A DNA stretch of 64,000 bases from Streptomyces sp. NBC_00286 (GCF_036173125.1 NZ_CP108054.1:5728501-5792500); one strand, 5' to 3'; numbered from the stretch's first letter, positions 9,319 through 18,189 are shown. Numbers and translations: made by a program. The notes: generated by a model from the letters alone, not told the origin.

Positions 9319-10248
9319 GTGAGTACAGTCCCACAACCAGACCCCAAGGACCGCCCCGCGCGGCTCACCGTCGGCGTCGTCGGTGCCGGCCGCGTGGGGC
9401 CCGCTCTTGCCGCGTCGTTGCAGCTCGCCGGGCATCGGCCGGTGGCCGTCTCCGGGGTCTCGGACGCCTCCGTACGGCGTGCGGCCCAGCTCCTGCCCGA
9501 CGTACCGCTGGTGACGCCCGCGCAGGTCATGGAGCGGGCCGAGCTCGTGCTCCTGACGGTCCCGGACGACGCCCTGCCGGGGCTGGTCGAGGGGCTCGCC
9601 GAGACGGGTGCCGTACGGCCGGGGCAGCTGCTCGTGCACACTTCCGGGCGGTACGGCGCGAAGGTGCTGGACCCCGCGCTGCGGGCCGGTGCGCTGCCGT
9701 TGGCGTTGCATCCCGCGATGACGTTCACCGGCACTCCTGTGGACGTACAGCGGCTTGCCGGGTGCTCTTTCGGGGTCACCGCGCCCGAGGAGCTGCGGCT
9801 GGCCGCTGAGGCGCTGGTCATCGAGATGGGCGGCGAGCCCGAGTGGATCGCCGAGGCCGCCCGGCCGCTGTACCACGCGGCCCTCGCGCTCGGCGCCAAC
9901 CACCTGGTGACCCTGGTCGCCGAGTCCATGGAGCTGCTGCGTACGGCGGGCGTGGAGGCCCCCGACCGGATGCTGGGTCCGCTGCTCGGCGCGGCCCTGG
10001 ACAATGCCCTCAGGTCCGGCGACGCGGCCCTCACAGGACCCGTCGCGCGCGGTGACGCGGGTACGGTCGCCGCGCACATCGCGGAGTTGCGCAAGCACGC
10101 GCCGGGAGCCGTGGCCGGCTATCTGGCGATGGCCCGCGCGACCGCCGACCGCGCCCTCGCCCACGGATTGCTGAAGCCGGAGCTCGCAGAGGACCTTCTC
10201 GGGGTACTGGCAGACGGGACCGACGGCACCGAGGGAGACGCCCGATGA
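9319..10248 (+). CDS. Rossmann-like DUF2520 protein, first gene of the panC operon
   Basis: A 309-residue protein with an N-terminal NAD(P)-binding Rossmann fold ([17 protein letters not shown], GxGxxG-type) and a C-terminal all-helical DUF2520 domain (HPAMTFTG, then [17 protein letters not shown]). It resembles ketopantoate reductase and P5C reductase in layout. Genes of this family lie upstream of panC in many actinobacteria, including M. tuberculosis. A role in pantothenate synthesis is therefore suspected but not shown. Start GTG at 9319; its stop overlaps the panC ATG by four bases. Confidence 0.87.
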   Translation: MSTVPQPDPKDRPARLTVGVVGAGRVGPALAASLQLAGHRPVAVSGVSDASVRRAAQLLPDVPLVTPAQVMERAELVLLTVPDDALPGLVEGLAETGAVRPGQLLVHTSGRYGAKVLDPALRAGALPLALHPAMTFTGTPVDVQRLAGCSFGVTAPEELRLAAEALVIEMGGEPEWIAEAARPLYHAALALGANHLVTLVAESMELLRTAGVEAPDRMLGPLLGAALDNALRSGDAALTGPVARGDAGTVAAHIAELRKHAPGAVAGYLAMARATADRALAHGLLKPELAEDLLGVLADGTDGTEGDAR

Positions 10249-11237
10249 CCAACGCCCTGCTGCGCACCGCCGACGGGCTCCACGCGCGCGTGCGCACCGG
10301 ACGCCGTGCCGTCGTGATGACCATGGGCGCCCTGCACGAGGGCCACGCGACCCTGATCCGCACCGCCCGCGGGATCGCGGGCGGCGACGGAGAGGTCGTC
10401 GTCACGGTCTTCGTGAACCCCCTCCAGTTCGGCGCGGGCGAGGACCTCGACCGTTACCCGCGCACCTTGGACGCCGACGTGAAGATCGCCGAACAGGCGG
10501 GCGCGGACGTCGTGTTCGCCCCCTCCGTGGACGAGGTCTACCCGGGCGGCGAGCCCCAGGTCCGTATCAGCGCGGGCCCCATGGGCGAGCGCCTGGAGGG
10601 TGCCGCACGGCCCGGCCACTTCGACGGCATGCTCACCGTCGTCGCCAAGCTGCTGCACCTGACCCGCCCCGATGTGGCGCTGTACGGGCAGAAGGACGCC
10701 CAGCAGCTCGCCCTGATCCGCCGCATGGTGCGCGATCTGAACTTCGGGGTGGAGATCGTCGGCGTACCGACGGTGCGCGAGGAGGACGGCCTCGCCCTGT
10801 CCAGCCGTAACCGCTACCTCTCGGCCGCCGAGCGCCGCACCGCGCTCGCCCTCTCCCAGGCCCTGTTCGCGGGCAGCGACCGGCACGCCGCACAGGAGGC
10901 CCTACGCGCGCGTGCCCGCGAAGTGCCCACCACGCACGCGCGTGCCGAGGCCCTCAGCGCGCTGGGCGAGTCCCGCGCCGCGGCCGACGCGCACGCCGTC
11001 GCCAAAGCGGTGCCGGGCGGCCCCGCCGCGGTCCGCGCCGCCGCCCGCCTCGTCCTCGACGACGCCGCCCGTATGCACCCCCCGCTCGCCCTGGACTACT
11101 TGGCGCTGGTCGATCCGTCCGACTTCACCGAGATCCCGGACGACTACACCGGCGAGGCGATCCTCGCCGTCGCCGCCCGGGTCGGGACGACCCGGCTGAT
11201 CGACAACATTCCGCTGACCTTCGGAGCCGCCTCGTGA
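10245..11237 (+). CDS. panC: Pantothenate synthetase
   Basis: A 330-residue enzyme that joins pantoate and beta-alanine with ATP to make pantothenate. Signature motifs are present: [14 protein letters not shown] (the HxGH nucleotide motif), [18 protein letters not shown] and the KMSKS-like LSSRNRYLS. The protein is somewhat longer than the usual 280-310 residues because of an Ala-rich C-terminal third. It overlaps both neighbours by four bases (ATGA before, GTGA after), so translation is coupled. panD (beta-alanine supply) is not in the window. Confidence 0.96.
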   Translation: MTNALLRTADGLHARVRTGRRAVVMTMGALHEGHATLIRTARGIAGGDGEVVVTVFVNPLQFGAGEDLDRYPRTLDADVKIAEQAGADVVFAPSVDEVYPGGEPQVRISAGPMGERLEGAARPGHFDGMLTVVAKLLHLTRPDVALYGQKDAQQLALIRRMVRDLNFGVEIVGVPTVREEDGLALSSRNRYLSAAERRTALALSQALFAGSDRHAAQEALRARAREVPTTHARAEALSALGESRAAADAHAVAKAVPGGPAAVRAAARLVLDDAARMHPPLALDYLALVDPSDFTEIPDDYTGEAILAVAARVGTTRLIDNIPLTFGAAS

Positions 11238-13018
11238 CCAGCACAGGCATACGCCCGCCCGTCTCCCACCACCACCCTCAAACGAGAGCGCTCCGCGCTC
11301 ACCCCCGTTTGAACGCCCCCGCCCCTGGCTGGTTCATCGCCGCCGACGTCGTGGTCGTCGGCTCCGGAGTCGCCGGACTCACCGCGGCCCTGCGCTGCGA
11401 CGCCGCCGGGCTGCGGACCGTCGTCGTCACCAAGGCCATGCTCGACGACGGCTCCACGCGCTGGGCGCAGGGCGGCATCGCGGCGGCCCTCGGCGAGGGC
11501 GACACCCCCGAGCAGCACCTGGACGACACGCTGGTGGCGGGCGCGGGCCTGTGTGACGAGCAGGCGGTACGCCTTCTCGTCACCGAGGGCCCCGACGCCG
11601 TACGTCGCCTTATCGCGACCGGCGCCCACTTCGACGAGTCCGAGCAGGGCGACCTGGAGCTCACCCGCGAGGGCGGCCACCACCGCCGCCGTATCGCGCA
11701 CGCGGGCGGCGACGCGACGGGCGCCGAGATCTCCCGGGCCCTTGTCGAGGCGGTACGCGCGCGTGGGCTGCGTACGATCGAGAACGCCCTGGTCCTGGAC
11801 GTGCTGACGGACGCCGACGGCCGCACCGCGGGCGTCACGCTGCATGTCATGGGAGAGGGCCAGCACGACGGCGTGGGAGCCGTTCATGCACCCGCCGTGG
11901 TCCTCGCCACCGGCGGCATGGGCCAGGTCTTCTCGGCGACCACCAACCCGTCCGTGTCCACCGGGGACGGCGTCGCGCTCGCCCTGCGCGCCGGGGCCGA
12001 GGTCAGCGACCTGGAGTTCGTGCAGTTCCACCCGACCGTGCTGTTCCTCGGCCCGGACGCCGAGGGTCAGCAGCCGCTGGTCTCCGAGGCGGTACGGGGC
12101 GAGGGCGCCCACCTCGTCGACGCGGACGGCGTGCGCTTCATGGTCGGCCAGCACGAGTTGGCCGAACTCGCTCCCCGGGACATCGTCGCCAAGGGCATCA
12201 TGCGGCGCATGCAGGAGCAGGGCGCCGAGCACATGTACCTGGACGCCCGGCACTTCGGCGCCGACATGTGGGAGCACCGATTCCCCACGATCCTCGCCGC
12301 CTGCCGCGCCCACGGCATCGACCCGGTCACCGAGCCCGTCCCGGTCGCCCCGGCCGCCCACTACGCCTCCGGAGGCGTCCGCACGGACTCCCAGGGCCGT
12401 ACGACGGTCCCCGGGCTGTACGCGTGCGGGGAGGTGGCCTGCACGGGGGTGCACGGCGCCAACCGGCTCGCCTCCAACTCCCTCCTGGAGGGCCTCGTCT
12501 ACGCCGAGCGCATCGCGGCCGACATCGCCACGCGCCGCGAGGAAAACCGCCTCTACGCGCGCGTGCCCGCGCCGGTTGCCTACCCGGAGCAGCCCGTCCA
12601 CCCGCTCCTCGACCCCGAGGCGCGGTTCGCGATCCAACGGGTCATGAGCGACGGTGCCGGCGTCCTGCGGTCCGCCGAGTCCCTGGAGCGGGCGGCCGAC
12701 CGCCTCGAGCAACTGCACTCCGACGCCCGCGACGCACTCGCCGAGAACGGCAAGACCGCCGAGCCCGGCGTCGACACCTGGGAGTCCACCAACCTCCTGT
12801 GCGTGGCCCGCGTCCTGGTCGCCGCCGCCCGCCTGCGCGAGGAGACCCGAGGCTGCCACTGGCGCGAGGACCACGCCGACCGCGACGACAACAAGTGGTC
12901 CCGCCACATCGTCGTACGGCTGAATCCGGACCGAACCCTCGCCGTACACACCACCGACACAGCAGACTTCCCCCCGACACGGCAGCCCCGGCCGACCCGC
13001 ACTCCCCAGGAGCAGTGA
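11234..13018 (+). CDS. nadB: L-aspartate oxidase
   Basis: A 594-residue FAD enzyme that oxidises aspartate to iminoaspartate, the first step of de novo NAD synthesis. The dinucleotide motif [15 protein letters not shown] lies near residue 38. Further landmarks are [13 protein letters not shown], a HxRR substrate motif, and the FAD-site end [18 protein letters not shown]. The first 35 residues (His/Pro/Arg-rich) precede the FAD domain and are not part of the conserved fold. The GTG start overlaps panC by four bases. The partner NadA, which turns iminoaspartate into quinolinate, is not encoded here. Confidence 0.95.
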   Translation: MTSTGIRPPVSHHHPQTRALRAHPRLNAPAPGWFIAADVVVVGSGVAGLTAALRCDAAGLRTVVVTKAMLDDGSTRWAQGGIAAALGEGDTPEQHLDDTLVAGAGLCDEQAVRLLVTEGPDAVRRLIATGAHFDESEQGDLELTREGGHHRRRIAHAGGDATGAEISRALVEAVRARGLRTIENALVLDVLTDADGRTAGVTLHVMGEGQHDGVGAVHAPAVVLATGGMGQVFSATTNPSVSTGDGVALALRAGAEVSDLEFVQFHPTVLFLGPDAEGQQPLVSEAVRGEGAHLVDADGVRFMVGQHELAELAPRDIVAKGIMRRMQEQGAEHMYLDARHFGADMWEHRFPTILAACRAHGIDPVTEPVPVAPAAHYASGGVRTDSQGRTTVPGLYACGEVACTGVHGANRLASNSLLEGLVYAERIAADIATRREENRLYARVPAPVAYPEQPVHPLLDPEARFAIQRVMSDGAGVLRSAESLERAADRLEQLHSDARDALAENGKTAEPGVDTWESTNLLCVARVLVAAARLREETRGCHWREDHADRDDNKWSRHIVVRLNPDRTLAVHTTDTADFPPTRQPRPTRTPQEQ

Positions 13019-13023
13019 CAGCA

Positions 13024-14019
13024 GTGAGCAGCACCCCCGACCTTCCCCTCCTCTCCAGCGGTGGCTGTGGCGACGGCTGCGGCTGTGGTGCCGCAGGTGC
13101 CGAAGACGAGTACGACACCGATCCCATGGAGTGCGGCCTAGACCCGGCCCTCGCGGCCCTCCTCGCCGACGCCGGGCTCGACCCCGTCGAGGTGGAGGAC
13201 ATCGCGCACCTGGCCATCGACGAGGATCTCGACCACGGCGTGGACGTCACCACGGTCGCGACCATCCCCGAAGAGGCCGTCTCCACCGCCGACTTCACCG
13301 CCCGTGAGGCGGGCGTCGTGGCGGGCTTGAGGATCGCCGAGGCGGTCGTCTCGGTGGTCTGCACGGACGAGTTCGAGGTCGAGCGCCACGTCGACGACGG
13401 CGACCGCGTGGCGGCAGGGCAGAAGCTCCTGAGCATCACCAGCCGAACCCGCGACCTCCTGACGGCCGAACGCAGCGCCCTGAACCTCCTGTGCCGCCTC
13501 TCCGGCATCGCGACCGCCACGCGCGCGTGGGCGGACGTTCTGGAGGGCACGAAGGCGCGCGTGCGCGACACCCGCAAGACGACGCCCGGACTGCGCTCCC
13601 TGGAGAAGTTCGCGGTGCGCTGCGGCGGCGGCGTCAACCACCGCATGTCCCTCTCGGACGCGGCCCTGGTCAAGGACAACCACGTGGTCGCCGCGGGCGG
13701 CGTCGCCCAGGCCTTCAAGGCCGTACGGGAGACCTTCCCGGACGTACCGATCGAGGTCGAGGTCGACACTCTGGACCAGCTCCGCGAGGTCGTGGACGCG
13801 GGCGCCGATCTGATCCTCCTGGACAACTTCACGCCCGGAGAGTGCGAGGAAGCCGTCGCCCTGGTCGACGGCCGCGCGTACCTGGAGGCCTCGGGCCGCC
13901 TCACCCTGGACAACGCGGCGGCGTACGCGCGCACCGGCGTCGACTACCTCGCCGTGGGCGCCCTCACCCACTCCTCGCCGATCCTCGACATCGGCCTCGA
14001 CCTGCGAGCGGCGGAGTAG
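13024..14019 (+). CDS. nadC: Quinolinate phosphoribosyltransferase
   Basis: A 331-residue enzyme that converts quinolinate and PRPP to nicotinate mononucleotide. Conserved blocks: DEDLDHGVDVTT, RTRDLLTAERSALNLLCRLSGIA, DTRKTTPGLR, KDNH, and LLDNFTP near the active site. The N-terminus carries an extra segment, GGCGDGCGCG at residues 13-22, with four Cys not found in the catalytic fold. The GTG at 13024 has AGGAG at a better distance; a GTG at 13015 would give the four-base overlap seen elsewhere in the operon and add three residues. Confidence 0.93.
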   Translation: MSSTPDLPLLSSGGCGDGCGCGAAGAEDEYDTDPMECGLDPALAALLADAGLDPVEVEDIAHLAIDEDLDHGVDVTTVATIPEEAVSTADFTAREAGVVAGLRIAEAVVSVVCTDEFEVERHVDDGDRVAAGQKLLSITSRTRDLLTAERSALNLLCRLSGIATATRAWADVLEGTKARVRDTRKTTPGLRSLEKFAVRCGGGVNHRMSLSDAALVKDNHVVAAGGVAQAFKAVRETFPDVPIEVEVDTLDQLREVVDAGADLILLDNFTPGECEEAVALVDGRAYLEASGRLTLDNAAAYARTGVDYLAVGALTHSSPILDIGLDLRAAE

Positions 14020-14028
14020 GTACGGGTC

Positions 14029-14826
14029 ATGCTGCTGACCATCGACGTGGGCAACACCCACACCGTCCTCGGCCTCTTCGACGGCGACGACATCGTCGAG
14101 CACTGGCGCATCTCGACGGACGCACGCCGCACGGCCGACGAGCTGGCCGTGCTCTTGCAGGGCCTCATGGGCATGCACCCGCTCCTCGGCGACGAACTGG
14201 GCGACGGCATCGACGGCATCGCGATCTGCGCCACCGTCCCCTCCGTCCTGCACGAGCTCCGCGAAGTCACCCGCCGCTACTACGGCGACGTCCCCGCCAT
14301 CCTCGTCGAGCCCGGCGTCAAGACCGGCGTGCCGATCCTGATGGACAATCCCAAGGAGGTCGGCGCGGACCGCATCATCAACGCGGTCGCCGCCGTCGAG
14401 CTCTATGGCGGCCCCGCGATCGTCGTCGACTTCGGCACGGCGACGACGTTCGACGCGGTCAGTGCGCGCGGGGAGTACGTCGGCGGGGTCATCGCCCCCG
14501 GCATCGAGATCTCGGTCGAGGCGCTCGGCGTACGCGGCGCCCAGCTCCGCAAGATCGAGGTGGCCCGGCCGCGCAGCGTGATCGGCAAGAACACCGTAGA
14601 GGCCATGCAGTCGGGCATCATCTACGGTTTCGCCGGCCAGGTCGACGGCGTCGTGAACCGGGTCGCCCGCGAGCTGGCCACCGACCCGGACGACGTCACG
14701 GTCATCGCAACGGGCGGACTCGCGCCGATGGTCCTGGGTGAGTCATCGGTAATCGACGAGCACGAGCCGTGGCTGACATTGATCGGGCTGAGACTGGTTT
14801 ACGAGCGGAACGTCTCGCGTTCTTGA
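14029..14826 (+). CDS. coaX: Type III pantothenate kinase
   Basis: A 265-residue ASKHA-fold kinase that phosphorylates pantothenate, the first step to CoA. Motifs: the phosphate-1 loop DVGNTHTVLGLF at residues 5-16, GADRIINAVAA, the phosphate-2 region DFGTATTFDAV, and GGVIAPGIEIS. The ATG at 14029 follows nadC by nine bases. As last gene of the operon it joins pantothenate synthesis (panC) to its first use in the CoA pathway. Confidence 0.95.
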   Translation: MLLTIDVGNTHTVLGLFDGDDIVEHWRISTDARRTADELAVLLQGLMGMHPLLGDELGDGIDGIAICATVPSVLHELREVTRRYYGDVPAILVEPGVKTGVPILMDNPKEVGADRIINAVAAVELYGGPAIVVDFGTATTFDAVSARGEYVGGVIAPGIEISVEALGVRGAQLRKIEVARPRSVIGKNTVEAMQSGIIYGFAGQVDGVVNRVARELATDPDDVTVIATGGLAPMVLGESSVIDEHEPWLTLIGLRLVYERNVSRS

Positions 14827-15241
14827 GTTGTCGGCTGCGGCGCCGTCGTGACCGGTCGCGCAGTTCCCCGCGCCCCTAAAGGGCGCGTCCCTGGAGCCGC
14901 CAGCTACCAGTGCCCGCAGCTTCCCACCGGCGGGAGGGGACGTGGGCCGGTGCGTCGTATGCCCGTCGCTCAGGTTCGGTCTCAGGTCACCCGCACTGTG
15001 TACCGACACCGGGCCGTATGCCCCGCCTGCGACGGGCTGACGCACCGGCCCGCGGCGCCGTGCCCACCACTCACCCAGGGGCGCGGGGCTGTGTCGATTT
15101 GCGGCTCCGCCGCGCGGGCGCGACCAGCCACAACGGGCCCGCAGTCGCCACTGAACCGAACCCACCCGCCCGGTGGGCGTCCTGCCGAACCGCCGGAGGC
15201 ATTCCGCGAAGGTTGTCTGATTAGTGCGTATCGTCGGCCTC
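14827..15241. repeat. Gene-free 415 bp built of dispersed repeats
   Basis: Contains a copy of the GCGCAGTTCCCCGCGCCCCT repeat (about 14859-14878), the 102-bp palindromic element (14947-15048), and a copy of the family whose core is TTTGCGGCTCCGCCGCG followed by GCGACCAGCCACAACG (about 15081-15133). The same units recur at 39, 42.7, 43.8-44.3, 51, 54.8 and 58.2 kb. No convincing gene is seen. Confidence 0.85.
14947..15048 (+). repeat. 102-bp palindromic element, copy A
   Basis: Ends CCGGTGCGTCGTATGCCCGT... and ...GACGGGCTGACGCACCGG form a long imperfect stem. An internal motif GGGCCGTATGCCC (about 15011-15023) can form a small second hairpin. Same length as copies B (39217-39318) and C (43955-44056). 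Confidence 0.85.
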
Positions 15242-15493
15242 ATGGCTACCCCTTACGCCCGCACGCACGCGCGTGCCGCCGCCGAGGACCCCGAAAAGAA
15301 GCCGGCGAAGAAGCCCGCCACTCAGCCGGCGCCGGCGCCGAAGCCGAAAACCGAGCCGCAACGCACCCCCAAGCCGGCCCAGCCGCACCGCCCCATCCCC
15401 ACCCCGGGCGAGGTCTTCCCGCCCAGACGCAAGCCGCCCACCCCACCCGGCAAGCCCCCGCAGCAGCTCGCCCCCACCCCCTGGCTACTCTGA
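15242..15493 (+). CDS. Small Pro/Lys-rich protein of unknown function
   Basis: About 83 residues from the ATG at 15242 (MATPYARTHARAAAEDPEKK), dominated by Pro, Lys and Ala and ending PQQLAPTPWLL. It probably lacks a stable fold. It ends five bases before the next small gene, which suggests a two-gene unit. A GTG at 15224 would add six residues. Low complexity makes the coding call moderate; no homologous domain is recognised. Confidence 0.5.
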   Translation: MATPYARTHARAAAEDPEKKPAKKPATQPAPAPKPKTEPQRTPKPAQPHRPIPTPGEVFPPRRKPPTPPGKPPQQLAPTPWLL

Positions 15494-15498
15494 AAGGC

Positions 15499-15690
15499 AT
15501 GGACTACGTCTCCGCGCTCGTACCCCCGGTAGTGATGGCTGTGTTCTTCACCGCTCTGATCGTGACGATCGTGAAGACCCAGGGCGGCGCCAACAAGGCC
15601 AAGGAGGACGCGGTCGTCGACGCCGCCCTCGCGCGTGCCGAGAACACTCGCCAGGCCTCCGGCGACCGTGATCGAAACGCCGACGCCTGA
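15499..15690 (+). CDS. Small single-pass membrane protein
   Basis: A 63-residue protein with one hydrophobic helix (residues 4-26, VSALVPPVVMAVFFTALIVT) followed by a charged cytoplasmic-type tail (KTQGGANKAKEDAVVDAALARAE). The ATG at 15499 follows the previous small gene by five bases with GAAAGG just ahead. Such proteins are common beside lsr2 in Streptomyces, but no function is assigned. Confidence 0.72.
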   Translation: MDYVSALVPPVVMAVFFTALIVTIVKTQGGANKAKEDAVVDAALARAENTRQASGDRDRNADA

Positions 15691-15708
15691 ACTCGTACGC
15701 CCCTTTTG

Positions 15709-15748
15709 TTGACAACTATCCATCAAAGCCATGTTTGTAATGCTTTGA
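15709..15748 (+). promoter_or_regulatory. Promoter with dyad operator for the BlaI-type gene
   Basis: A consensus TTGACA (15709-15714) is followed by a perfect 7-bp inverted repeat, TCAAAGC (15723-15729) and GCTTTGA (15742-15748), 12 bases apart. It is 28 bases ahead of the GTG of the BlaI-type gene. BlaI-family regulators bind dyads in their own promoters, so autoregulation is plausible. Confidence 0.5.
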
Positions 15749-15775
15749 GTGGAATGTCCCACTAGGGTCAGAGCT

Positions 15776-16210
15776 GTGCCTCGCCCCTTGGGAGAACTCG
15801 AAGACGCGGTCATGTCGCGGGTGTGGAAGTGGAACCGCCCGGTGACCGTTCGAGAAGTCCTGGAAGATCTTCAGCAGGAACGGTCCATCGCCTACACCAC
15901 GGTGATGACCGTTTTGGACAATCTCCATCAGAAGGGCTGGGTGCGCCGCGAAGCGGAAGGCCGGGCCTATCGATATGAGGCGGTCTCCACCCGCGCCGCC
16001 TACGCGGCCGCGCTGATGAACGAGGCCTGGTCGCGGAGCGACAACCCGGCCGCCGCTCTCGTCGCCTTCTTCGGCATGATGTCGCCGGAACAGCGCGCTG
16101 CACTGCGTGACGCCCTCCGCATCGTGGAAGGCCCGGAATCGACGAGCGGCGAAACGACGGCCGGCGAAAGCGAGAACCCCGCCGCCCCCGAGGGCGACAC
16201 CGGGCGATAA
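15776..16210 (+). CDS. BlaI/MecI/CopY-family transcriptional regulator
   Basis: A 144-residue winged-helix repressor: the DNA-binding domain is residues 5-75 (LGELEDAVMSRVWKWNRPVT, then YTTVMTVLDNLHQKGWVRRE), followed by a dimerisation helix bundle and an acidic Gly/Glu tail. There is no adjacent blaR1-type sensor protease, so it belongs to the stand-alone actinobacterial group. The GTG at 15776 is chosen because MPRPLGELE is the family N-terminus; an upstream ATG at 15749 lies inside the dyad region. Its target genes are unknown. Confidence 0.88.
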   Translation: MPRPLGELEDAVMSRVWKWNRPVTVREVLEDLQQERSIAYTTVMTVLDNLHQKGWVRREAEGRAYRYEAVSTRAAYAAALMNEAWSRSDNPAAALVAFFGMMSPEQRAALRDALRIVEGPESTSGETTAGESENPAAPEGDTGR

Positions 16211-16219
16211 CGTCCGGTC

Positions 16220-16762
16220 ATGCCAGCAGAGCAGTCCGAAGTCGCCACCCGTAATGCCGTCACTGTCCGCCGGGCCAGGACCAGCGATGTCCCCGCGGTA
16301 CGCCGACTCCTTGACGCCTACGTCCGCGGCGGCATCCTGCTCGACAAAGCCACGGTGACGCTTTACGAGGACATCCAGGAGTTCTGGGTCGCGGAACGGG
16401 ATGCCGGTGCAAGTGCCGAGGTGGTCGGCTGCGGTGCACTGCACGTGATGTGGGAAGACCTCGCGGAAGTTCGTACTCTCGCAGTGGATCCCGCGCTCAA
16501 GGGTGCCGGCGTCGGACATCAGTTGCTGGGGAAGTTGGTGGAGACCGCCCGCTGGCTCGGCGTTCGCCGGGTATTCTGCCTGACCTTCGAAGTCGACTTC
16601 TTCGCGAAGCACGGCTTCGTGGAGATCGGTGAGACTCCCGTTGACCCCGAGGTCTACGCCGAGCTACTGCGTTCCTATGACGAGGGCGTCGCGGAGTTCC
16701 TGGGTCTCGAACGAGTGAAACCGAACACCTTGGGCAACAGCCGGATGCTTCTGCATCTGTGA
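16220..16762 (+). CDS. ArgA-like amino-acid N-acetyltransferase (GNAT)
   Basis: A 180-residue single-domain GNAT protein. The acetyl-CoA loop is seen in EVRTLAVDPALKGAGVGHQLLGKLVETA, and CLTFEVDFFAKHGFVEIGE follows. This matches the short N-acetylglutamate synthases of actinobacteria (M. tuberculosis Rv2747 type), which acetylate glutamate or glutamine for arginine synthesis. It starts nine bases after the BlaI-type gene, so both may share a transcript. Substrate preference is inferred from family. Confidence 0.82.
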   Translation: MPAEQSEVATRNAVTVRRARTSDVPAVRRLLDAYVRGGILLDKATVTLYEDIQEFWVAERDAGASAEVVGCGALHVMWEDLAEVRTLAVDPALKGAGVGHQLLGKLVETARWLGVRRVFCLTFEVDFFAKHGFVEIGETPVDPEVYAELLRSYDEGVAEFLGLERVKPNTLGNSRMLLHL

Positions 16763-17000
16763 TCGTCCACTTCGAATACGCCCGGCACCCCTTGCCCGGG
16801 GGCTCTATGTCCGAAACGCGTACGTTTTCGGTCTTCTCAGGTCGGGTCGGTCTCTCCCGGTCTCTCCCAGGGGTTTGTGTTTTTCCAGCAAAAGCGGTTT
16901 GCTTTCGGACGTACTGCAGTAGTGCATATAACAGGGGGCATGAATCAGCGGCATCCGCCGCGGACCCTCGGCCCTGAAGTTATCGATGAAAGGAAATCCG
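16763..17000 (+). promoter_or_regulatory. AT-rich lsr2 upstream region with two dyads
   Basis: This 238-bp gap has a TTTGTGTTTTTCC-type stretch that is AT-rich for this genome. It holds an inverted repeat AGCAAA/TTTGCT (16887-16903, 5-base loop) and a perfect palindrome TACTGCAGTA (16912-16921). Lsr2 prefers AT-rich DNA, so autoregulation is possible. No exact promoter is assigned. Confidence 0.4.
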
Positions 17001-17336
17001 GTGGCACAGAAGGTTCAGGTCCTTCTTGTCGATGACCTCGACGGCGGCGAGGCGGACGAGACCGTGACGTTCGCGCTGGACGGCAAGACGTACGAGATCG
17101 ATCTCACCACCGCCAATGCGGACAAGCTCCGCGGCCTTCTCGACCCGTACGTGAAGAGCGGTCGTCGTACCGGAGGCCGTGCTTCCGGGGGGCGTGGCAA
17201 GGCGCGCGCCGCTTCCGGTGGGAGTCAGGACACCGCGCAGATCCGTGCTTGGGCGAAGGAGAACGGTTACGAGGTCAATGACCGTGGCCGTGTTCCGGCG
17301 TCCATTCGCGAGGCTTACGAGAAGGCCAACGCCTGA
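17001..17336 (+). CDS. lsr2: Nucleoid-associated protein Lsr2
   Basis: A 111-residue H-NS-like xenogeneic silencer. It has an N-terminal dimerisation part (AQKVQVLLVDDLDGGEADET), a basic Gly/Arg linker, and a C-terminal DNA-binding domain with IRAWAKENGYEVNDRGRVP; the minor-groove hook RGR is present. It binds AT-rich DNA and silences horizontally acquired and biosynthetic genes in Streptomyces. The GTG at 17001 is preferred over the ATG at 16986 because AAGGAAA sits six bases before it. The 3' end overlaps the convergent gene by 22 bases. Confidence 0.96.
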   Translation: MAQKVQVLLVDDLDGGEADETVTFALDGKTYEIDLTTANADKLRGLLDPYVKSGRRTGGRASGGRGKARAASGGSQDTAQIRAWAKENGYEVNDRGRVPASIREAYEKANA

Positions 17337-17977
17337 GTTCGGGCTTGGCGAAGGCGGATCCGGTGGCACTGCGTTGCCATCGTGTCCACGAGACGTACGA
17401 GATCGGGGGCGCCCCCACCGCCCCCGCCGAGCGCCGACAGTGTCGGCAACGCAGGCTCCACCTCGCAGTCCGGCTCTGGGGGCCGCAGCCAGACGGCGGC
17501 CCCCTGCGAGCCGTCCACCGTGCTGCCTCGCATGCTCCCTGTATGCCGCGGCAGCGGCGCCTCGATGCGCCCGCCCGCGCCGATCGCCCTGAGGTCCAGC
17601 GCGAGAGACCCCCACTCCAGCCAGTCGAGCAGCCCCGGCAGCTCGTCCGCGCTTCCCGCGGTCACCAGAAGCAGCATCCGGTCCGCCCGCACGGCCACCG
17701 GAGAGCCGGGGCCCAGATGCCGCAGCGCCGCGTGACCCGCCTCCGCGGGCACCTCCAGGACATCGAAGCGCAGGCCCGTCAGCAGCTCGACGGGAGGTCC
17801 GGGCACTGTCGCCCAGCCCAGTTCGTTCTCGTACCAACGGCGCACCTGGTCGTCGGTGTCCAGAGGGCGGCGAGGGAGAGGAACGGCGACAAATGGGTGT
17901 GGCGCGGTGGGGGTGCCCCCGGACGGAGTCTGAGGGAGCCTCGATGAGGGGCGGTGGTCGGGAGACGGGTGGGCCAT
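17315..17977 (-). CDS. SCO3374-family protein, primase/polymerase-like fold suspected
   Basis: About 220 residues from the ATG at 17977. Between lsr2 and clpC, S. coelicolor carries SCO3374, and this protein fits that family. The central part (RRWYENELGWATVPGP, LRFDVLEVPAEAGHAALRHL, LALDLRAIGAGGRIEAP) resembles the N-terminal domain of bifunctional DNA primase-polymerase proteins in Streptomyces, but no catalytic acid pair is evident. Residues near 15-25 (PQTPSGGTP) come from a dispersed repeat captured in frame. The start is uncertain, as no ribosome-binding site is seen. Function unknown. Confidence 0.75.
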   Translation of the reverse strand: MAHPSPDHRPSSRLPQTPSGGTPTAPHPFVAVPLPRRPLDTDDQVRRWYENELGWATVPGPPVELLTGLRFDVLEVPAEAGHAALRHLGPGSPVAVRADRMLLLVTAGSADELPGLLDWLEWGSLALDLRAIGAGGRIEAPLPRHTGSMRGSTVDGSQGAAVWLRPPEPDCEVEPALPTLSALGGGGGGAPDLVRLVDTMATQCHRIRLRQARTQALAFS

Positions 17978-18083
17978 ACCAGGAGCAACCGTCAAAACAG
18001 GCTTCAAGTTACGTTGGGTGTTCGGATGTGTACGTCGAGTGCTGGAAACGGGGGCGTGTGGAAGCGCTCGGCGGCGCAAGGAT

Positions 18084-18097
18084 GTTCGCCCATAGCG
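18084..18097 (+). promoter_or_regulatory. ClgR-box match, distal
   Basis: GTTCGC, five bases, GCG: an exact match to the core GTTCGC-N5-GCG bound by ClgR, the activator of clp and lon genes in Streptomyces. It is 313 bases before the clpC start. Confidence 0.65.
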
Positions 18098-18189
18098 GAG
18101 GGAATGGGTGCGCGCGGCATGGACTGTCAGTGCGTACGGGTAAGACATCCCTAGTGGGAGGGGCGACACGCAAGGCTCAGGCATCTCAC

